Positions 1 through 9,816 are shown, counted from the stretch's first letter. The stretch: DNA of 64,000 nt from an uncultured Lachnospiraceae bacterium (GCA_900315505.1 OMZG01000003.1:1-64000); one strand, 5' to 3'. Notes: generated from the letters alone by a model not told the origin. A program made the numbers and translations.

Positions 1-40
1 TTCATAAATCCCAACAATGAGAACAAAAACGGAATAACAG

Positions 41-76
41 CAAGTAAAGCGAAGGAAAGATCCTCCGCTTTACTTG
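41..76. terminator. perfect hairpin, possible terminator of an upstream gene
   Basis: An 11-bp perfect inverted repeat (41-51 with 66-76) has an inner AGGA/TCCT extension closing on a 4-base loop. No T tract follows, so it may be a bidirectional or Rho-type end of a gene lying left of the window rather than a classical intrinsic terminator. Confidence 0.4.
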
Positions 77-100
77 TGATGCATTCAGTTCTTCTGTGAT

Positions 101-146
101 AAATCTCCTTATAAATGATATAATATTATCAGTTATAAGGAGATTT
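101..146 (+). promoter_or_regulatory. 14-bp palindromic operator around the promoter of the XRE gene
   Basis: Bases 101-114 and 133-146 form a perfect 14-bp inverted repeat with 18 bp between the arms. A consensus -10 (TATAAT, 119-124) lies in the spacer, so the left arm falls just upstream of the -10 and the right arm covers about +3 to +16, including the AAGGAG ribosome site (about 137-142). Such symmetry around a promoter is typical of an autoregulated HTH gene. If an upstream transcript reads through, the same arms plus the T tract (144-150) could act as a terminator and bury the ribosome site. Confidence 0.6.
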
Positions 147-150
147 TTTT

Positions 151-435
151 ATGCTTTTCAAGACTGTAGAACAGATAGATCAGGACCTGGCAAAACGAGT
201 GAAGAGGCTGCGCAGGCAGAAGGGATTTACACAGAAACAGTTTGCAGATAAGTGCAGCCTGAGCTATGGCACATACAAGCTTTTTGAGCAGACAGGGAAG
301 ATTTCACTTCTAGGACTCACACAGATAGCAGCAGGACTTGGACGTGAGGATGAGATCGATAATCTTTTCATGGGAAGGGAGTATTCAAGCATAGATGAGG
401 TGATAAAGGAATATGAAGAATCTGAAAAAGCTTGA
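151..435 (+). CDS. small XRE-family helix-turn-helix regulator
   Basis: This 94-residue protein is almost entirely one Cro/C1-type HTH domain (about residues 10-70). Helix 2 and 3 residues read KGFTQKQFADKCSLSYGTYK, followed by a short acidic tail. The start ATG follows AAGGAG and a T-rich spacer. There is no toxin-like partner on either side, so it is either a solitary regulator or an orphan antitoxin-like protein. The large palindrome over its own promoter suggests autorepression. Its other targets cannot be seen from the window. Confidence 0.75.
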   Translation: MLFKTVEQIDQDLAKRVKRLRRQKGFTQKQFADKCSLSYGTYKLFEQTGKISLLGLTQIAAGLGREDEIDNLFMGREYSSIDEVIKEYEESEKA

Positions 436-545
436 TGCTTAGAGAGGTTTTCATCCCGAAGAATATGAATTGCCGTGGCCTTTTTGGCATATTTGGCGAG
501 TGAATTGTGCTGACAATATTTTTGTGCAATTTTCATAAAATATAC

Positions 546-574
546 TTGCTACGAAACCGAATAAGTAGTAAAAT
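546..574 (+). promoter_or_regulatory. likely promoter of the V-ATPase operon
   Basis: TTGCTA (546-551), a 17-bp spacer and TAAAAT (569-574) form a reasonable sigma-A promoter about 55 bases ahead of the first subunit gene. No operator-like symmetry was seen nearby. Confidence 0.5.
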
Positions 575-629
575 TTTCCTAGTGTATTAATTTTTTCTTA
601 ATAAAAAGGGAAAGGACAGGTGATGCTAT

Positions 630-938
630 TTGGCGAAGGAAGTAATCGACCGCATAAGGAAGGCCGAGGACGATCTCGATGCTGCCCAGGTCAGAGCAAA
701 GGAGGATGCGGCAGCCATCGTGAAAAAGGCTGGTGATGATGCGAAGGACCTCCGGAAGCAACGGCTTGATGCAGCGAAGAAAAGGGCTGCTGAGACCATA
801 TCAGAGGCGGAGAGAAAGGCCGCTTCCATAACGGAGAAGGCTAAAGTGGACGGTGCTTCTCTTACCAGACAGCTGAAGGACAATGCGAAGGCAAAGGAAT
901 CCGTTGCTGTAAATAAGGTTATTGAGGCACTCGTTTAA
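630..938 (+). CDS. V/A-type ATPase peripheral-stalk subunit H-like
   Basis: A 102-residue, almost wholly helical and highly charged protein made of Ala/Lys/Glu/Asp heptads, as expected for the coiled-coil subunit (H, or NtpF) that pairs with subunit E in the peripheral stalk of V/A-type ATPases. It begins at a TTG codon preceded by GGACAGG. It is first in the operon, 31 bp before subunit I, the standard place for this gene in Clostridia. Identification rests on composition, size and context rather than on a specific motif. Confidence 0.75.
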   Translation: MAKEVIDRIRKAEDDLDAAQVRAKEDAAAIVKKAGDDAKDLRKQRLDAAKKRAAETISEAERKAASITEKAKVDGASLTRQLKDNAKAKESVAVNKVIEALV

Positions 939-969
939 TTTTTACCCATAGAAAGGGGGTGCTGTCTGT

Positions 970-3030
970 ATGGCTGTGATGCCAATGAAGCGGATGACCA
1001 TCATTGCGATGCGCCGCGACAGAAAACAGTTACTTGAGTTTCTACAGAGACAGGGCACAGCAGAAATAGACACAGATACAGAAGAGGACGGCCGGTATAA
1101 GAAGATAGATGTATCGGCACAGAAGCAGATCTTCGAGAAAAATATCCGTTCAATGGAGGATGCTCTCGAGGTATTAGGAAAGTACGAGCCGGAAAAAAGC
1201 GGACTTCTTTCATCATTGGCTGGAAGAAAGACACTTACGCTCGAAGAGTTTCAGGAAGCACTTGAGAAGAGGGACAATGTTCTTTCAGTAGTTTCAAAAA
1301 TAAATTCACTCTACAGGGACTATTCAGAATCGCTTGCAGCAGTTCCGAAGGCAGAGATGGACAAGGAAGCACTTGCTCCCTGGACAGGCTTTGACCTGCC
1401 ACTGGACTTCCAGGGGACTAAGAAGACGGTGAGCTTCATAGGAACCCTTAACGGGCAGCTAAGCCTGGAGGATATATATGTGATGCTTGGCGAGCTGTGC
1501 GAATGCCCGGATGAAGTGGATGTGCGTATCATCACGACAAATGATACGAGCACGGCAGTGATGTTTACGACCCTTCGGAAAAATGAGGACGCACTGAATG
1601 ATGCACTCCATCGGATGAGCTTCACAAAGGCTCCGTCACAGGCAAGTGTTTCTGAGGGCGGTCAGCCGCTCACCCCTGCGAAGGCAATCGAGAGGATCGA
1701 TGCGCAGCAGCAGAGAGCATCAGCGAAGAGGCAGCAGATCATATCTGATATCAAGGGCTTTGCCGACCGCAGGGAAGACATCAGGCTTATCATGGATTAT
1801 TTCAAAATGAGATCAGATAAGTACGATGTCATCGGCAAGCTGAACCAGTCGGATCACGTGGTGATCATCCACGGATATGTGCCGGCGGTAGATGCTGACA
1901 AGCTCGAGAGCGCATTAAATGACAGGTTCGATCTGGCATGTGATTTCTCAGATCCTGAGGAAGATGAAGATGTACCGGTGAAGCTTCACAACAATGCATT
2001 TGCAGCACCGGTTGAAGGAGTGATAGCCAGCTATTCTCTTCCGGGAAAGGGCGAGATAGATCCGTCGATGGCGGTAGCAGTGTTCTACTATTTCTTCTTC
2101 GGCCTCATGCTTTCCGATGCAGCATATGGAATCATCATAGCGCTTGCCTGTGGCATTATCTTAAAGAAGTTCAAGAACATGGAAGAGGCTGTGAAAAAGA
2201 CTTTTCAGATGTTCTTCTACTGCGGAATTGCCACAACAATCGTGGGATTTATCTTTGGAAGCTTCTTTGGAGATGTGGTATCTTCAGTGGCACAGACATT
2301 TTTCCATGTGCCGGAGGCCACGGCGGGTAAGCTTCTTCCACCGATCTGGTTCAATCCACTTGATGATCCTATCAGGATGCTTACCTTCTGCTTTGCGGTC
2401 GGCCTCGTGCATCTGTTCACAGGCCTTGGAATCCTGATGTATCAGGACATTAAGAATGGTCATGTGCTTGATGCCATCTATGACGGACTCTTCTGGTATA
2501 TGTTTGTCGGAGGCTGCGTAGTACTTCTTCTGTGTCTCCCGATGATCACGGGAATGCTCGGACTCTCATTCACACTCGGACCTACGGTAAAGACCGTTTC
2601 CATCTGGGTTGCGATAATAGGATTTATCGGAGTCGTGCTTTTCTCAGGAAGAGAATCGAGGAACTGGGGCAAGAGATTAGCAAAGGGTCTGTACGGAGCA
2701 TACGGAATTACATCATACTTATCAGATGTGCTTTCGTATTCGAGACTTCTTGCACTTGGTCTTGCGACATCGGTTATCTCTTCGGTATTCAATACGATGG
2801 CAGGAATGGTCGGCGGAGCGCTGCCGGTAGTCATCGGAGTGATACTGTATGCTGTGATCTTCGTGATCGGACACATTCTAAACCTTGCAATAAACGCCCT
2901 CGGCGCTTATGTGCATACGAACAGGCTCCAGTATGTGGAGTTCTTTGGCAAGTTCTATAACGGCGGCGGAAGACCGTTTGAGCCGTTTGAGGAAAAAACA
3001 AAATATTTCAAAGTTAAGGAGGAAATCTGA
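970..3030 (+). CDS. ntpI: V/A-type ATPase subunit I (membrane a-subunit)
   Basis: This 686-residue protein is the stator that carries ions past the rotor ring. The N-terminal half (about 1-350) is soluble with long coiled-coil stretches that bind the peripheral stalks. The C-terminal half has about seven or eight membrane helices. The conserved arginine that faces the rotor carboxylate is visible as R592 in the segment SYLSDVLSYSRLLALGLA. Length is normal for bacterial NtpI. The start has GGGGGTG upstream. Only 3 bp separate it from subunit K, so the two are translationally linked. Confidence 0.95.
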   Translation: MAVMPMKRMTIIAMRRDRKQLLEFLQRQGTAEIDTDTEEDGRYKKIDVSAQKQIFEKNIRSMEDALEVLGKYEPEKSGLLSSLAGRKTLTLEEFQEALEKRDNVLSVVSKINSLYRDYSESLAAVPKAEMDKEALAPWTGFDLPLDFQGTKKTVSFIGTLNGQLSLEDIYVMLGELCECPDEVDVRIITTNDTSTAVMFTTLRKNEDALNDALHRMSFTKAPSQASVSEGGQPLTPAKAIERIDAQQQRASAKRQQIISDIKGFADRREDIRLIMDYFKMRSDKYDVIGKLNQSDHVVIIHGYVPAVDADKLESALNDRFDLACDFSDPEEDEDVPVKLHNNAFAAPVEGVIASYSLPGKGEIDPSMAVAVFYYFFFGLMLSDAAYGIIIALACGIILKKFKNMEEAVKKTFQMFFYCGIATTIVGFIFGSFFGDVVSSVAQTFFHVPEATAGKLLPPIWFNPLDDPIRMLTFCFAVGLVHLFTGLGILMYQDIKNGHVLDAIYDGLFWYMFVGGCVVLLLCLPMITGMLGLSFTLGPTVKTVSIWVAIIGFIGVVLFSGRESRNWGKRLAKGLYGAYGITSYLSDVLSYSRLLALGLATSVISSVFNTMAGMVGGALPVVIGVILYAVIFVIGHILNLAINALGAYVHTNRLQYVEFFGKFYNGGGRPFEPFEEKTKYFKVKEEI

Positions 3031-3510
<480 letters not shown>

Positions 3511-3580
3511 GTGGTTCACGAAACTATTTTTACAGCGCAACAAGAAGACAAGTCTTACATTGCGTTATGGAGGTGAGAAG

Positions 3581-4171
3581 TTGACAGGTTTAGACAAGAT
3601 TGTAGGCGAGATCGAACAGGAGTCGAAAGACGGTGTAAGCGCGATCCTCGGAGAAGCCAGACAGAAGGCTTGTGGGATTGCTGCCGATGCTGAAAAGGAG
3701 ATTGCTGCCGAGGAAAAGGAGATTGCCGACAAGGCTTCCACTCGTGCTGCCGCAATAGAGAAGCAGGCAGAGGACGGAGCCGATATCATTAAGCGGCGCA
3801 GCCTTCTTTCCACGAAGCAGGAGATCATCGCTGAGACTCTTGATGCTGCAAAGAAAAAGCTCTATGAGCTTCCTGATAGCGAATACGCTGATTTTATTGA
3901 AAAGCTTATCATAAAGAATGCCGATGACGGCAGAGGTGTGATAACCTTCGGAGCTCTGGATACTGCAAAGATACCAAAGGGTTTTGTGTCAGAGGTTTCT
4001 TCGAAGCTTCCTGAAGGGAAGACCATAGTAGAGGGCATGAATAAGGCAACCTTCGCTCATGGATTTATTCTTTCTTATGAGGGGGCAGCCGAGAATGTCT
4101 CTATCGATGAGCTTTTTGCAGCAAAAAAAGACGAGCTTACAGATATTATAAAGGATACACTATTTGACTGA
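3581..4171 (+). CDS. ntpE: V/A-type ATPase subunit E (peripheral stalk)
   Basis: A 196-residue protein with an N-terminal Ala/Glu/Lys coiled coil (about 1-100) and a globular C-terminal domain (about 105-195) that contacts the catalytic head. This is the usual subunit E plan. I chose TTG at 3581 because GGAGGTG (3569-3575) is 5-7 bases upstream. An in-frame TTG at 3560 would add seven residues but would put the ribosome site inside the gene. The gene follows subunit K by 70 bp and precedes subunit C. Confidence 0.9.
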   Translation: MTGLDKIVGEIEQESKDGVSAILGEARQKACGIAADAEKEIAAEEKEIADKASTRAAAIEKQAEDGADIIKRRSLLSTKQEIIAETLDAAKKKLYELPDSEYADFIEKLIIKNADDGRGVITFGALDTAKIPKGFVSEVSSKLPEGKTIVEGMNKATFAHGFILSYEGAAENVSIDELFAAKKDELTDIIKDTLFD

Positions 4172-4191
4172 CGACTGAAGGGAGGCTTTTT

Positions 4192-5169
4192 ATGTCAGAA
4201 AAGCAGTACACTTATGCGGTCGCCAGGATCAGAGCTAAAGAGAATGCCCTTCTGAATGATGCATTTATGGAGCAGTTGATCGGATCAAAGTCCGAGGACG
4301 AGGCTCTTGCACTTCTTTCAGAAAAGGGCTGGAAGGGTCGCGATGAGGGACGTAAGCAGAGCCCTCAGGATATTCTTTCCTATGAGGAAGAAAAGACCTT
4401 TGATACGGTGCTTTCAATGGTAGATGACCCGCATGCCTTTGATGTCTTTCTTTTAAAAAGAGACTACCATAATCTGAAGGCTGCGGTAAAGCTTACTGTC
4501 TCATCAAATCAGGTCAGCGGCATCTTCGTGGATGGTGGTACTATTCCACCAGAGAAAATCGAAGAAGCCGTAAAAGAGCAGGATTTCTCATCTCTTCCTG
4601 ATACAATGGCCAGAGCAGGCAAGGAAGCGACCGACGAGCTCCTTCACTCAAGAGACGGACAGGCATGCGATATCATAATCGATAAAGCAGCGCTTACAGC
4701 TATAAAGCAGGCTTCGAAGAAGAATCCGAATTTGCTGATTCAGAGATACGGAGAACTCACGGTGGCTCTTGCTGATATCAAGACAGCAGTCCGTGGTGCG
4801 AAGACAGGCAAGGACATGACCTTTTATTCAAGAGCCTTAGCTGAATGTGACACGATTGATGTGAAGAGGCTTTCAGAAGCTGCTACACTAGGAACTGAGG
4901 ATATCTACGATTACCTTGAGAATACTGATTACAAGGATGCCGTGGATTCCCTGCGCAAATCATTTTTTGCATTTGAAAAATGGTGCAATGACGCTCTGAT
5001 GGATTCTATCAGACCGGAGCTCATTCATCCGTTTACGATAGGACCGCTTGCTGCATACATACTCGCGAGACAGAGTGAGATCAGCAATGTCCGCATCATT
5101 CTGACGGGCAAGGAAAATGATCTGCCAGACAGTATGATCAGGGAAAGGATTAGTAAGACCTATGTATAA
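4192..5169 (+). CDS. ntpC: V/A-type ATPase subunit C (d-type, rotor-to-axle connector)
   Basis: A 325-residue protein of the V-ATPase d/AC39 family, mostly alpha-helical and of normal length (about 330). It caps the proteolipid ring and seats the central axle (D and F subunits). It opens with the YAVARIRAKEN stretch common in this family. AGGGAGG lies before the ATG. The 3' end overlaps subunit F by 8 bp, so the two are likely translated in a coupled way. Confidence 0.92.
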   Translation: MSEKQYTYAVARIRAKENALLNDAFMEQLIGSKSEDEALALLSEKGWKGRDEGRKQSPQDILSYEEEKTFDTVLSMVDDPHAFDVFLLKRDYHNLKAAVKLTVSSNQVSGIFVDGGTIPPEKIEEAVKEQDFSSLPDTMARAGKEATDELLHSRDGQACDIIIDKAALTAIKQASKKNPNLLIQRYGELTVALADIKTAVRGAKTGKDMTFYSRALAECDTIDVKRLSEAATLGTEDIYDYLENTDYKDAVDSLRKSFFAFEKWCNDALMDSIRPELIHPFTIGPLAAYILARQSEISNVRIILTGKENDLPDSMIRERISKTYV

Positions 5170-5482
5170 GATCGCAGTAATGGGCGACTGGGACTCGATC
5201 TACGGTTTCGGAGCCTTGGGCTTTGAGACTTTCCCTGTCACAGACCCGGTAGAAGCAGAAAAGAAACTTCGTGACCTTGCGGAGAAACAGACCGCAGTGG
5301 TATATATCACGGAGGCTCTTGCAAAGCAGATCGACAAGGCAATTGCCTCATATGCATCTGAACCGCTACCTGCGATAATCCTTATCCCGGGCGCAAGCGG
5401 AAATACAGGCGAGGGAATGCTCGCAGTAAAGAGAAGTGTAGAGCAGGCGGTTGGAAGTGATATTATATTTGGCGACAATTAG
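5162..5482 (+). CDS. ntpG: V/A-type ATPase subunit F (central stalk)
   Basis: A 106-residue alpha/beta protein beginning MYKIAVMGDWDSIYGFGALG, the typical N-terminus of subunit F (named NtpG in the E. hirae nomenclature). It binds subunit D in the rotating axle and has a regulatory role in related enzymes. It overlaps subunit C by 8 bp. A 7-bp-period repeat array begins on the last base of its stop codon and separates it from subunit A. Confidence 0.9.
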   Translation: MYKIAVMGDWDSIYGFGALGFETFPVTDPVEAEKKLRDLAEKQTAVVYITEALAKQIDKAIASYASEPLPAIILIPGASGNTGEGMLAVKRSVEQAVGSDIIFGDN

Positions 5483-5552
5483 GATATAGGGGATAGGATA
5501 TAGGATATAGGATATAGGGTATAGTCCCTAACCCCTGACCCCTAGCCCCTTA
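5482..5552. repeat. paired 7-bp-period array (GGATATA units / CCCCTRA units) between atpF and atpA
   Basis: Six left units (5482-5523) read GGATATA, GGGGATA, GGATATA, GGATATA, GGATATA and GGGTATA. One base later come four right units (5525-5552): TCCCTAA, CCCCTGA, CCCCTAG and a CCCCTTA unit. The arms are roughly complementary with a shared 7-bp period, so the RNA could fold in several sliding registers. The array starts on the last base of the subunit F stop codon and ends just before AAAGGAG of subunit A. Confidence 0.9.
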
Positions 5553-5566
5553 CAAAGGAGACAAGC

Positions 5567-7342
5567 ATGAGTTTAGGTACGATAAAGAAAGTAGCCGGGC
5601 CTCTTGTCATAGCGGAGGGAATGCGTGAAGCGAACATGTTCGATGTGGTCCGTGTGTCGGAGCAGCGACTCATCGGAGAGATCATCGAGATGCATGGAGA
5701 TCAGGCTTCCATCCAGGTATATGAGGAGACCTCGGGACTTGGTCCGGGTGAGCCGGTAGAATCGACCGGTGAACCGATGAGCGTTGAGCTTGGACCAGGA
5801 CTTATCGGAAATATTTATGATGGAATCGAGCGGCCGCTCGAGGAGATCATGAAGGTGACCGGCAGCAATAATCTTCAGCGAGGAGTTGAAGTACCGGCCC
5901 TTCCAAGAGACAAGGTATGGCATTTCGTTCCGACCGTAGCAGAAGGAGACGAAGTGGCTGCTGGAGACATCATCGGAACCGTAAAGGAGACTGATGTAGT
6001 GACCCAGAAGATCATGGCACCGTATGGCATTTCAGGAAGGATAAAGTCCATAGGCGAGGGTGATTATAAGGTCACAGATACTATAGCAACAATCACAGAT
6101 GACAAGGGAGCTGACCACACGGTATCAATGCTTCAGAAATGGCCGGTACGTAAGGAGAGACCTTACAAGCAGAAGCTCTCTCCGGACAGACCGCTTATCA
6201 CAGGACAGCGAGTAATCGATACGCTGTTCCCGATAGCAAAGGGTGGTGTAGCAGCAGTTCCGGGACCTTTCGGCTCAGGAAAGACAGTCGTGCAGCATCA
6301 GCTTGCTAAGTGGGCAGACGCAGACATCGTGGTGTACATCGGATGCGGCGAGCGTGGTAATGAGATGACAGACGTTCTGAACGAGTTCCCGACACTGAAG
6401 GATCCGAAGACAGGCCATTCCCTGATGGAGAGAACGGTTCTTATCGCGAATACATCGGATATGCCTGTTGCAGCTCGTGAGGCTTCCATCTATACAGGAA
6501 TCACGATCGCAGAGTATTTCCGCGATATGGGATATTCGGTAGCCCTGATGGCTGATTCTACAAGCCGTTGGGCCGAGGCTCTGCGTGAGATGTCAGGACG
6601 TCTCGAGGAGATGCCTGGTGAGGAAGGATATCCTGCTTACCTCGGTTCACGTCTGGCTCAGTTCTACGAGAGAGCTGGACACGTGAAGTGCCTCGGAAGC
6701 GATGACCGTGAGGGCGCGCTTTCTGTAATCGGAGCCGTATCCCCTGCCGGCGGTGATATTTCAGAGCCAGTCACACAGGCTACACTTCGAATAGTGAAGG
6801 TATTCTGGTCGCTCGATGCAGATCTCGCTTACCAGCGTCATTTCCCGGCAATCAACTGGCTGACTTCATACTCACTGTATCTCGATAGTCTGGGTAAGTG
6901 GTTCGATGAAAATGTAGACGAGGACTGGATGAAGCTTCGCGGCCGCATGATGAGCATACTTTCAGACGAGAGCAAGCTCAATGAAATGGTACAGCTCGTA
7001 GGTATGGATGCACTTTCAGCACCTGACCGTCTGAAGATGGAAGCTGCAAGAAGTATCCGTGAGGACTTCCTTCATCAGGATGCCTTCCACGAAGTAGATA
7101 CATTCTCGTCCTTAAAGAAGCAGTATATGATGATGGAGCTGGTTCTGGCATATTATGACAAGTCGATTGAGGCTCTCGACGCCGGAGCTACGCTTAATAA
7201 TCTCGTGTCGCTTCCGGTTCGTGAGGAGATCGGACGATTCAAGTACACGCCTGAGAAGGATCTGAAGGAAAAATTCGATTCAGTATCTGACGAGCTTGAT
7301 AAGGAAATCCGTGAAGCAGCTGCAAAAAAGGAGGACTTCTAA
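5567..7342 (+). CDS. ntpA: V/A-type ATPase catalytic subunit A
   Basis: This 591-residue protein hydrolyses ATP in the head of the complex. It has the beta-barrel N-terminus, the non-homologous insertion of A subunits (about 115-190), and the P-loop GPFGSGKT at 233-240. The motifs GERGNEM (Walker-region glutamate) and [30 protein letters not shown] are also clear. Its length is normal. AAAGGAG lies 9 bases before the ATG, directly after the repeat array, and subunit B begins one base after its stop. Confidence 0.98.
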   Translation: MSLGTIKKVAGPLVIAEGMREANMFDVVRVSEQRLIGEIIEMHGDQASIQVYEETSGLGPGEPVESTGEPMSVELGPGLIGNIYDGIERPLEEIMKVTGSNNLQRGVEVPALPRDKVWHFVPTVAEGDEVAAGDIIGTVKETDVVTQKIMAPYGISGRIKSIGEGDYKVTDTIATITDDKGADHTVSMLQKWPVRKERPYKQKLSPDRPLITGQRVIDTLFPIAKGGVAAVPGPFGSGKTVVQHQLAKWADADIVVYIGCGERGNEMTDVLNEFPTLKDPKTGHSLMERTVLIANTSDMPVAAREASIYTGITIAEYFRDMGYSVALMADSTSRWAEALREMSGRLEEMPGEEGYPAYLGSRLAQFYERAGHVKCLGSDDREGALSVIGAVSPAGGDISEPVTQATLRIVKVFWSLDADLAYQRHFPAINWLTSYSLYLDSLGKWFDENVDEDWMKLRGRMMSILSDESKLNEMVQLVGMDALSAPDRLKMEAARSIREDFLHQDAFHEVDTFSSLKKQYMMMELVLAYYDKSIEALDAGATLNNLVSLPVREEIGRFKYTPEKDLKEKFDSVSDELDKEIREAAAKKEDF

Positions 7343-8716
7343 ATGCCTAGAGAATACAGAACTATACAGGAAGTCTCCGGCCCTCTGATGCTCGTTCGCG
7401 GCGTCAGCGGTGTCACCTATGATGAGCTTGGAGAACTGGAGCTGGAGAACGGTGAGAAGCGTCGTTGCAAGGTTCTTGAGATTGATGGTGGAAATGCACT
7501 GGTTCAGCTTTTTGAACCATCTACCGGAATAAATCTGGATACATCAAAGGTCAGATTCCTTGGCCGTCCGATGGAGCTTGGTGTATCAGAGGATATGCTA
7601 GGCCGTGTATTCGACGGACTTGGCAGACCGATAGATGACGGTCCTGAAATACTTCCGGATGAGAGACGTGATATCAACGGTCTCCCGATGAATCCGGCTG
7701 CAAGAGCTTATCCTGAGGAGTTCATAGAGACAGGAATCTCAGCTATCGACGGACTGAACACCCTGGTACGTGGACAGAAGCTCCCTATTTTCTCAGCTTC
7801 AGGACTTCCACATTCACAGCTCGCAGCGCAGATCGCGCGTCAGGCAAAGGTTCGTGGAACAGATGAACCATTCGCCGTGGTATTCGCAGCAATGGGCATC
7901 ACCTTCGAAGAGGCACATTTCTTCCAGGAGTCATTCCGTGAGTCAGGAGCTATCGACAGGACAGTCTTGTTCGTAAACCTGGCCAATGACCCGGCAGTAG
8001 AGCGTATCGCAACACCGCGTATGGCACTTACGGCCGCTGAGTATCTGGCATTTGAGAAAAACATGCACGTGCTTGTAATAATGACAGATATCACGAACTA
8101 CGCAGATGCACTTCGTGAGATTTCAGCAGCACGTAAAGAGGTTCCGGGACGTCGTGGATATCCTGGATACATGTACACAGATCTCGCTTCTCTGTATGAG
8201 AGAGCAGGACGTCAGAAGGGTAAGAAGGGTTCGATCACGATGATTCCAATTCTTACAATGCCTGAGGATGACAAGACCCATCCTATCCCTGACCTGACCG
8301 GATACATCACAGAGGGACAGATTATCCTTTCCCGTGAGCTCTATCAGAAGGGCATCCAGCCGCCAATCGACGTGCTGCCATCTCTTTCGCGACTCAAGGA
8401 TAAGGGAATCGGTGAAGGAAAGACACGTGCCGATCATGCGAATACGATGAACCAGCTCTTTGCAGCCTATGCCCGAGGTAAGGACGCGAAGGAACTCATG
8501 ATCATCCTTGGTGAAGCAGCTCTTACAGATATCGACAAACTCTATGCGAAGTTCGCTGATGAGTTCGAAGAGAAGTACGTAAATCAGGGCTACAATTCAG
8601 ACCGCTCGATCGAGGAGACACTCGATATCGGCTGGGACCTTCTGCGAATCCTTCCTCGAAGCGAGCTCAAGCGAATCAAGGATGAGTTCCTGGATGAGTA
8701 CTATAGTAAGAGTTAA
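7343..8716 (+). CDS. ntpB: V/A-type ATPase regulatory subunit B
   Basis: This 457-residue partner of subunit A in the A3B3 head has the F1/V1 nucleotide-binding fold but lacks a proper P-loop ([11 protein letters not shown] replaces GxxxxGKT), as expected of B subunits. The stretches [10 protein letters not shown] and [17 protein letters not shown] are typical. It directly abuts subunit A. Its final Ser codon and stop lie in the first unit of a GAGTTAA heptad array, so the very C-terminus may have been rewritten by that array. In most operons subunit D would follow at once. Confidence 0.97.
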   Translation: MPREYRTIQEVSGPLMLVRGVSGVTYDELGELELENGEKRRCKVLEIDGGNALVQLFEPSTGINLDTSKVRFLGRPMELGVSEDMLGRVFDGLGRPIDDGPEILPDERRDINGLPMNPAARAYPEEFIETGISAIDGLNTLVRGQKLPIFSASGLPHSQLAAQIARQAKVRGTDEPFAVVFAAMGITFEEAHFFQESFRESGAIDRTVLFVNLANDPAVERIATPRMALTAAEYLAFEKNMHVLVIMTDITNYADALREISAARKEVPGRRGYPGYMYTDLASLYERAGRQKGKKGSITMIPILTMPEDDKTHPIPDLTGYITEGQIILSRELYQKGIQPPIDVLPSLSRLKDKGIGEGKTRADHANTMNQLFAAYARGKDAKELMIILGEAALTDIDKLYAKFADEFEEKYVNQGYNSDRSIEETLDIGWDLLRILPRSELKRIKDEFLDEYYSKS

Positions 8717-8737
8717 GAGTTAAGAGTTGTGAGTTAA
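8710..8737. repeat. left heptad array (GAGTTAA x4) flanking the S23 gene
   Basis: Four 7-bp units read GAGTTAA, GAGTTAA, GAGTTGT and GAGTTAA. The first contains the stop codon of ntpB and the last ends 4 bases before the S23 start codon. Bases 8724-8736 are the exact reverse complement of 9089-9101 on the other side of the S23 gene. Confidence 0.9.
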
Positions 8738-8741
8738 AAGA

Positions 8742-9116
8742 ATGGGCAGTTATAAAGAATTAAAAGTGTGGAATAAGGCTATTGATCTGTTTGAAGAAAT
8801 ATATAGGCTTGTAAAAATGCTACCTCAAGAGGAACGCTTTGCTTTATCTGACCAGATGAGAAGGGCTGCTGTTTCAATCCCATCAAATATTGCTGAAGGT
8901 CAGGAAAGAGGTTCTACAAAAGAGTTTAAACATTTTATTATGATTGCTCAGGGTTCAAGAGCTGAACTTGAAACACAGATTGAACTATGCAGAAGACTCG
9001 GGTACTTATCAAGTGATAATATTGTTAAAGCAGTATCTTTGTGTGATGAAATAAGCAGAATGCTTAGAACTCTAGTAAAAAGACTTGATAACTCACAACT
9101 CGAAACTCATAACTAA
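8742..9116 (+). CDS. four-helix-bundle protein of the S23 (23S rRNA intervening-sequence protein) family
   Basis: This 124-residue all-helical protein matches the S23/IVP family: KELKVWNKAIDL, LSDQMRRAAVSIPSNIAEG and EFKHFIMIAQGSRAELETQ are its signature stretches. Family members occur inside 23S rRNA intervening sequences, as the Avd protein of diversity-generating retroelements, and as solitary genes of unknown role; Avd binds RNA. It interrupts the V-ATPase operon between B and D, is more A/T-rich than its neighbours and has no clear Shine-Dalgarno. It lies between inverted heptad arrays, and its last nine residues (DNSQLETHN) are encoded by the right array. The family call is firm; the function here is unknown. 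Confidence 0.88.
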   Translation: MGSYKELKVWNKAIDLFEEIYRLVKMLPQEERFALSDQMRRAAVSIPSNIAEGQERGSTKEFKHFIMIAQGSRAELETQIELCRRLGYLSSDNIVKAVSLCDEISRMLRTLVKRLDNSQLETHN

Positions 9117-9117
9117 C
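9090..9117. repeat. right heptad array (AACTCNN x4) flanking the S23 gene
   Basis: Four 7-bp units read AACTCAC, AACTCGA, AACTCAT and AACTAAC. They encode the C-terminus and stop codon of the S23 gene. Bases 9089-9101 are a perfect 13-bp inverted copy of 8724-8736, so the gene is bracketed by terminal inverted repeats. The ntpD ribosome site begins 7 bases further on. Confidence 0.9.
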
Positions 9118-9135
9118 CAGAACAGGAGGTATATT

Positions 9136-9816
9136 ATGGCTGCGTCACATGTAAACCCAACCAGAATGGAACTGACCCGCCAGAAGAAAAAACTCCAGAC
9201 GGCTCTTAAAGGGCATAAGCTTCTAAAAGATAAAAGAGATGAGCTGATGCGTCGCTTCCTTGATCTCGTCCGTGAGGATAAGGAGCTTCGTGAAGAAGTG
9301 GAAGAGGAGATCAAGAAGGCCAATAAGAGCTTCGTTCTGGCCGGATCTCAGATGTCTCAGGAAGCAGTCTCGGTCGCATTCATGGCACCAAAGCAGGAAG
9401 CATCAGTCGATGTGTCCACAAAGAATGTCATGAGTGTAGAGATACCTGTATTCAAGCCGACATTCAGGGGATCGAGCGATGGTGATTTCTACCCATACGG
9501 ATATGCGTTCACCTCAGCCGACCTTGATGAAGGCGTGGGTCGCCTTTCGGAGCTTCTTCCGAAGCTCCTGAAGCTAGCGGAGAGCGAGAAATCCTGCCAG
9601 CTCATGGCAGCAGAAATTGAGAAGACCCGCCGTCGTGTAAATGCACTTGAGCATGTGCTGATCCCTCAGACACAGGAAAATATCAGGTATATCACGATGA
9701 AGCTCGATGAGAATGAGCGTTCATCACAGGTCCGCCTGATGAAGGTCAAGGACATGATGCTCGAAGATGCGCATCATTACAAGGAGAAGCGGGATAGCCA
9801 ACCGCTGAAGGACTAG
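9136..9816 (+). CDS. ntpD: V/A-type ATPase subunit D (central axle)
   Basis: This 226-residue antiparallel coiled-coil axle protein begins MAASHVNPTRMELTRQKKKL. The VNPTRxxLxxxKxxL start and the RRVNALEHVLIP segment near residue 175 are family signatures. I chose ATG 9136 because AGGAGG (9124-9129) is correctly spaced. It closes the V-ATPase operon but is separated from B by the S23 gene, so its expression may depend on readthrough of the heptad-flanked insert. A repeat array starts on the last base of its stop codon. Confidence 0.95.
   Translation: MAASHVNPTRMELTRQKKKLQTALKGHKLLKDKRDELMRRFLDLVREDKELREEVEEEIKKANKSFVLAGSQMSQEAVSVAFMAPKQEASVDVSTKNVMSVEIPVFKPTFRGSSDGDFYPYGYAFTSADLDEGVGRLSELLPKLLKLAESEKSCQLMAAEIEKTRRRVNALEHVLIPQTQENIRYITMKLDENERSSQVRLMKVKDMMLEDAHHYKEKRDSQPLKD

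Noticed and set aside
8742..9116. S23 protein as Avd of a diversity-generating retroelement
   Set aside because: No reverse transcriptase, template repeat or variable-repeat target gene is present in the window.
8710..9117. S23 unit as a classical insertion sequence
   Set aside because: No transposase and no obvious target-site duplication were found; only the inverted arrays bracket the gene.
9085..9135. Upstream ATG giving ntpD 17 extra residues
   Set aside because: The added residues come from the heptad array; AGGAGG before 9136 and the family N-terminus fix the later start.
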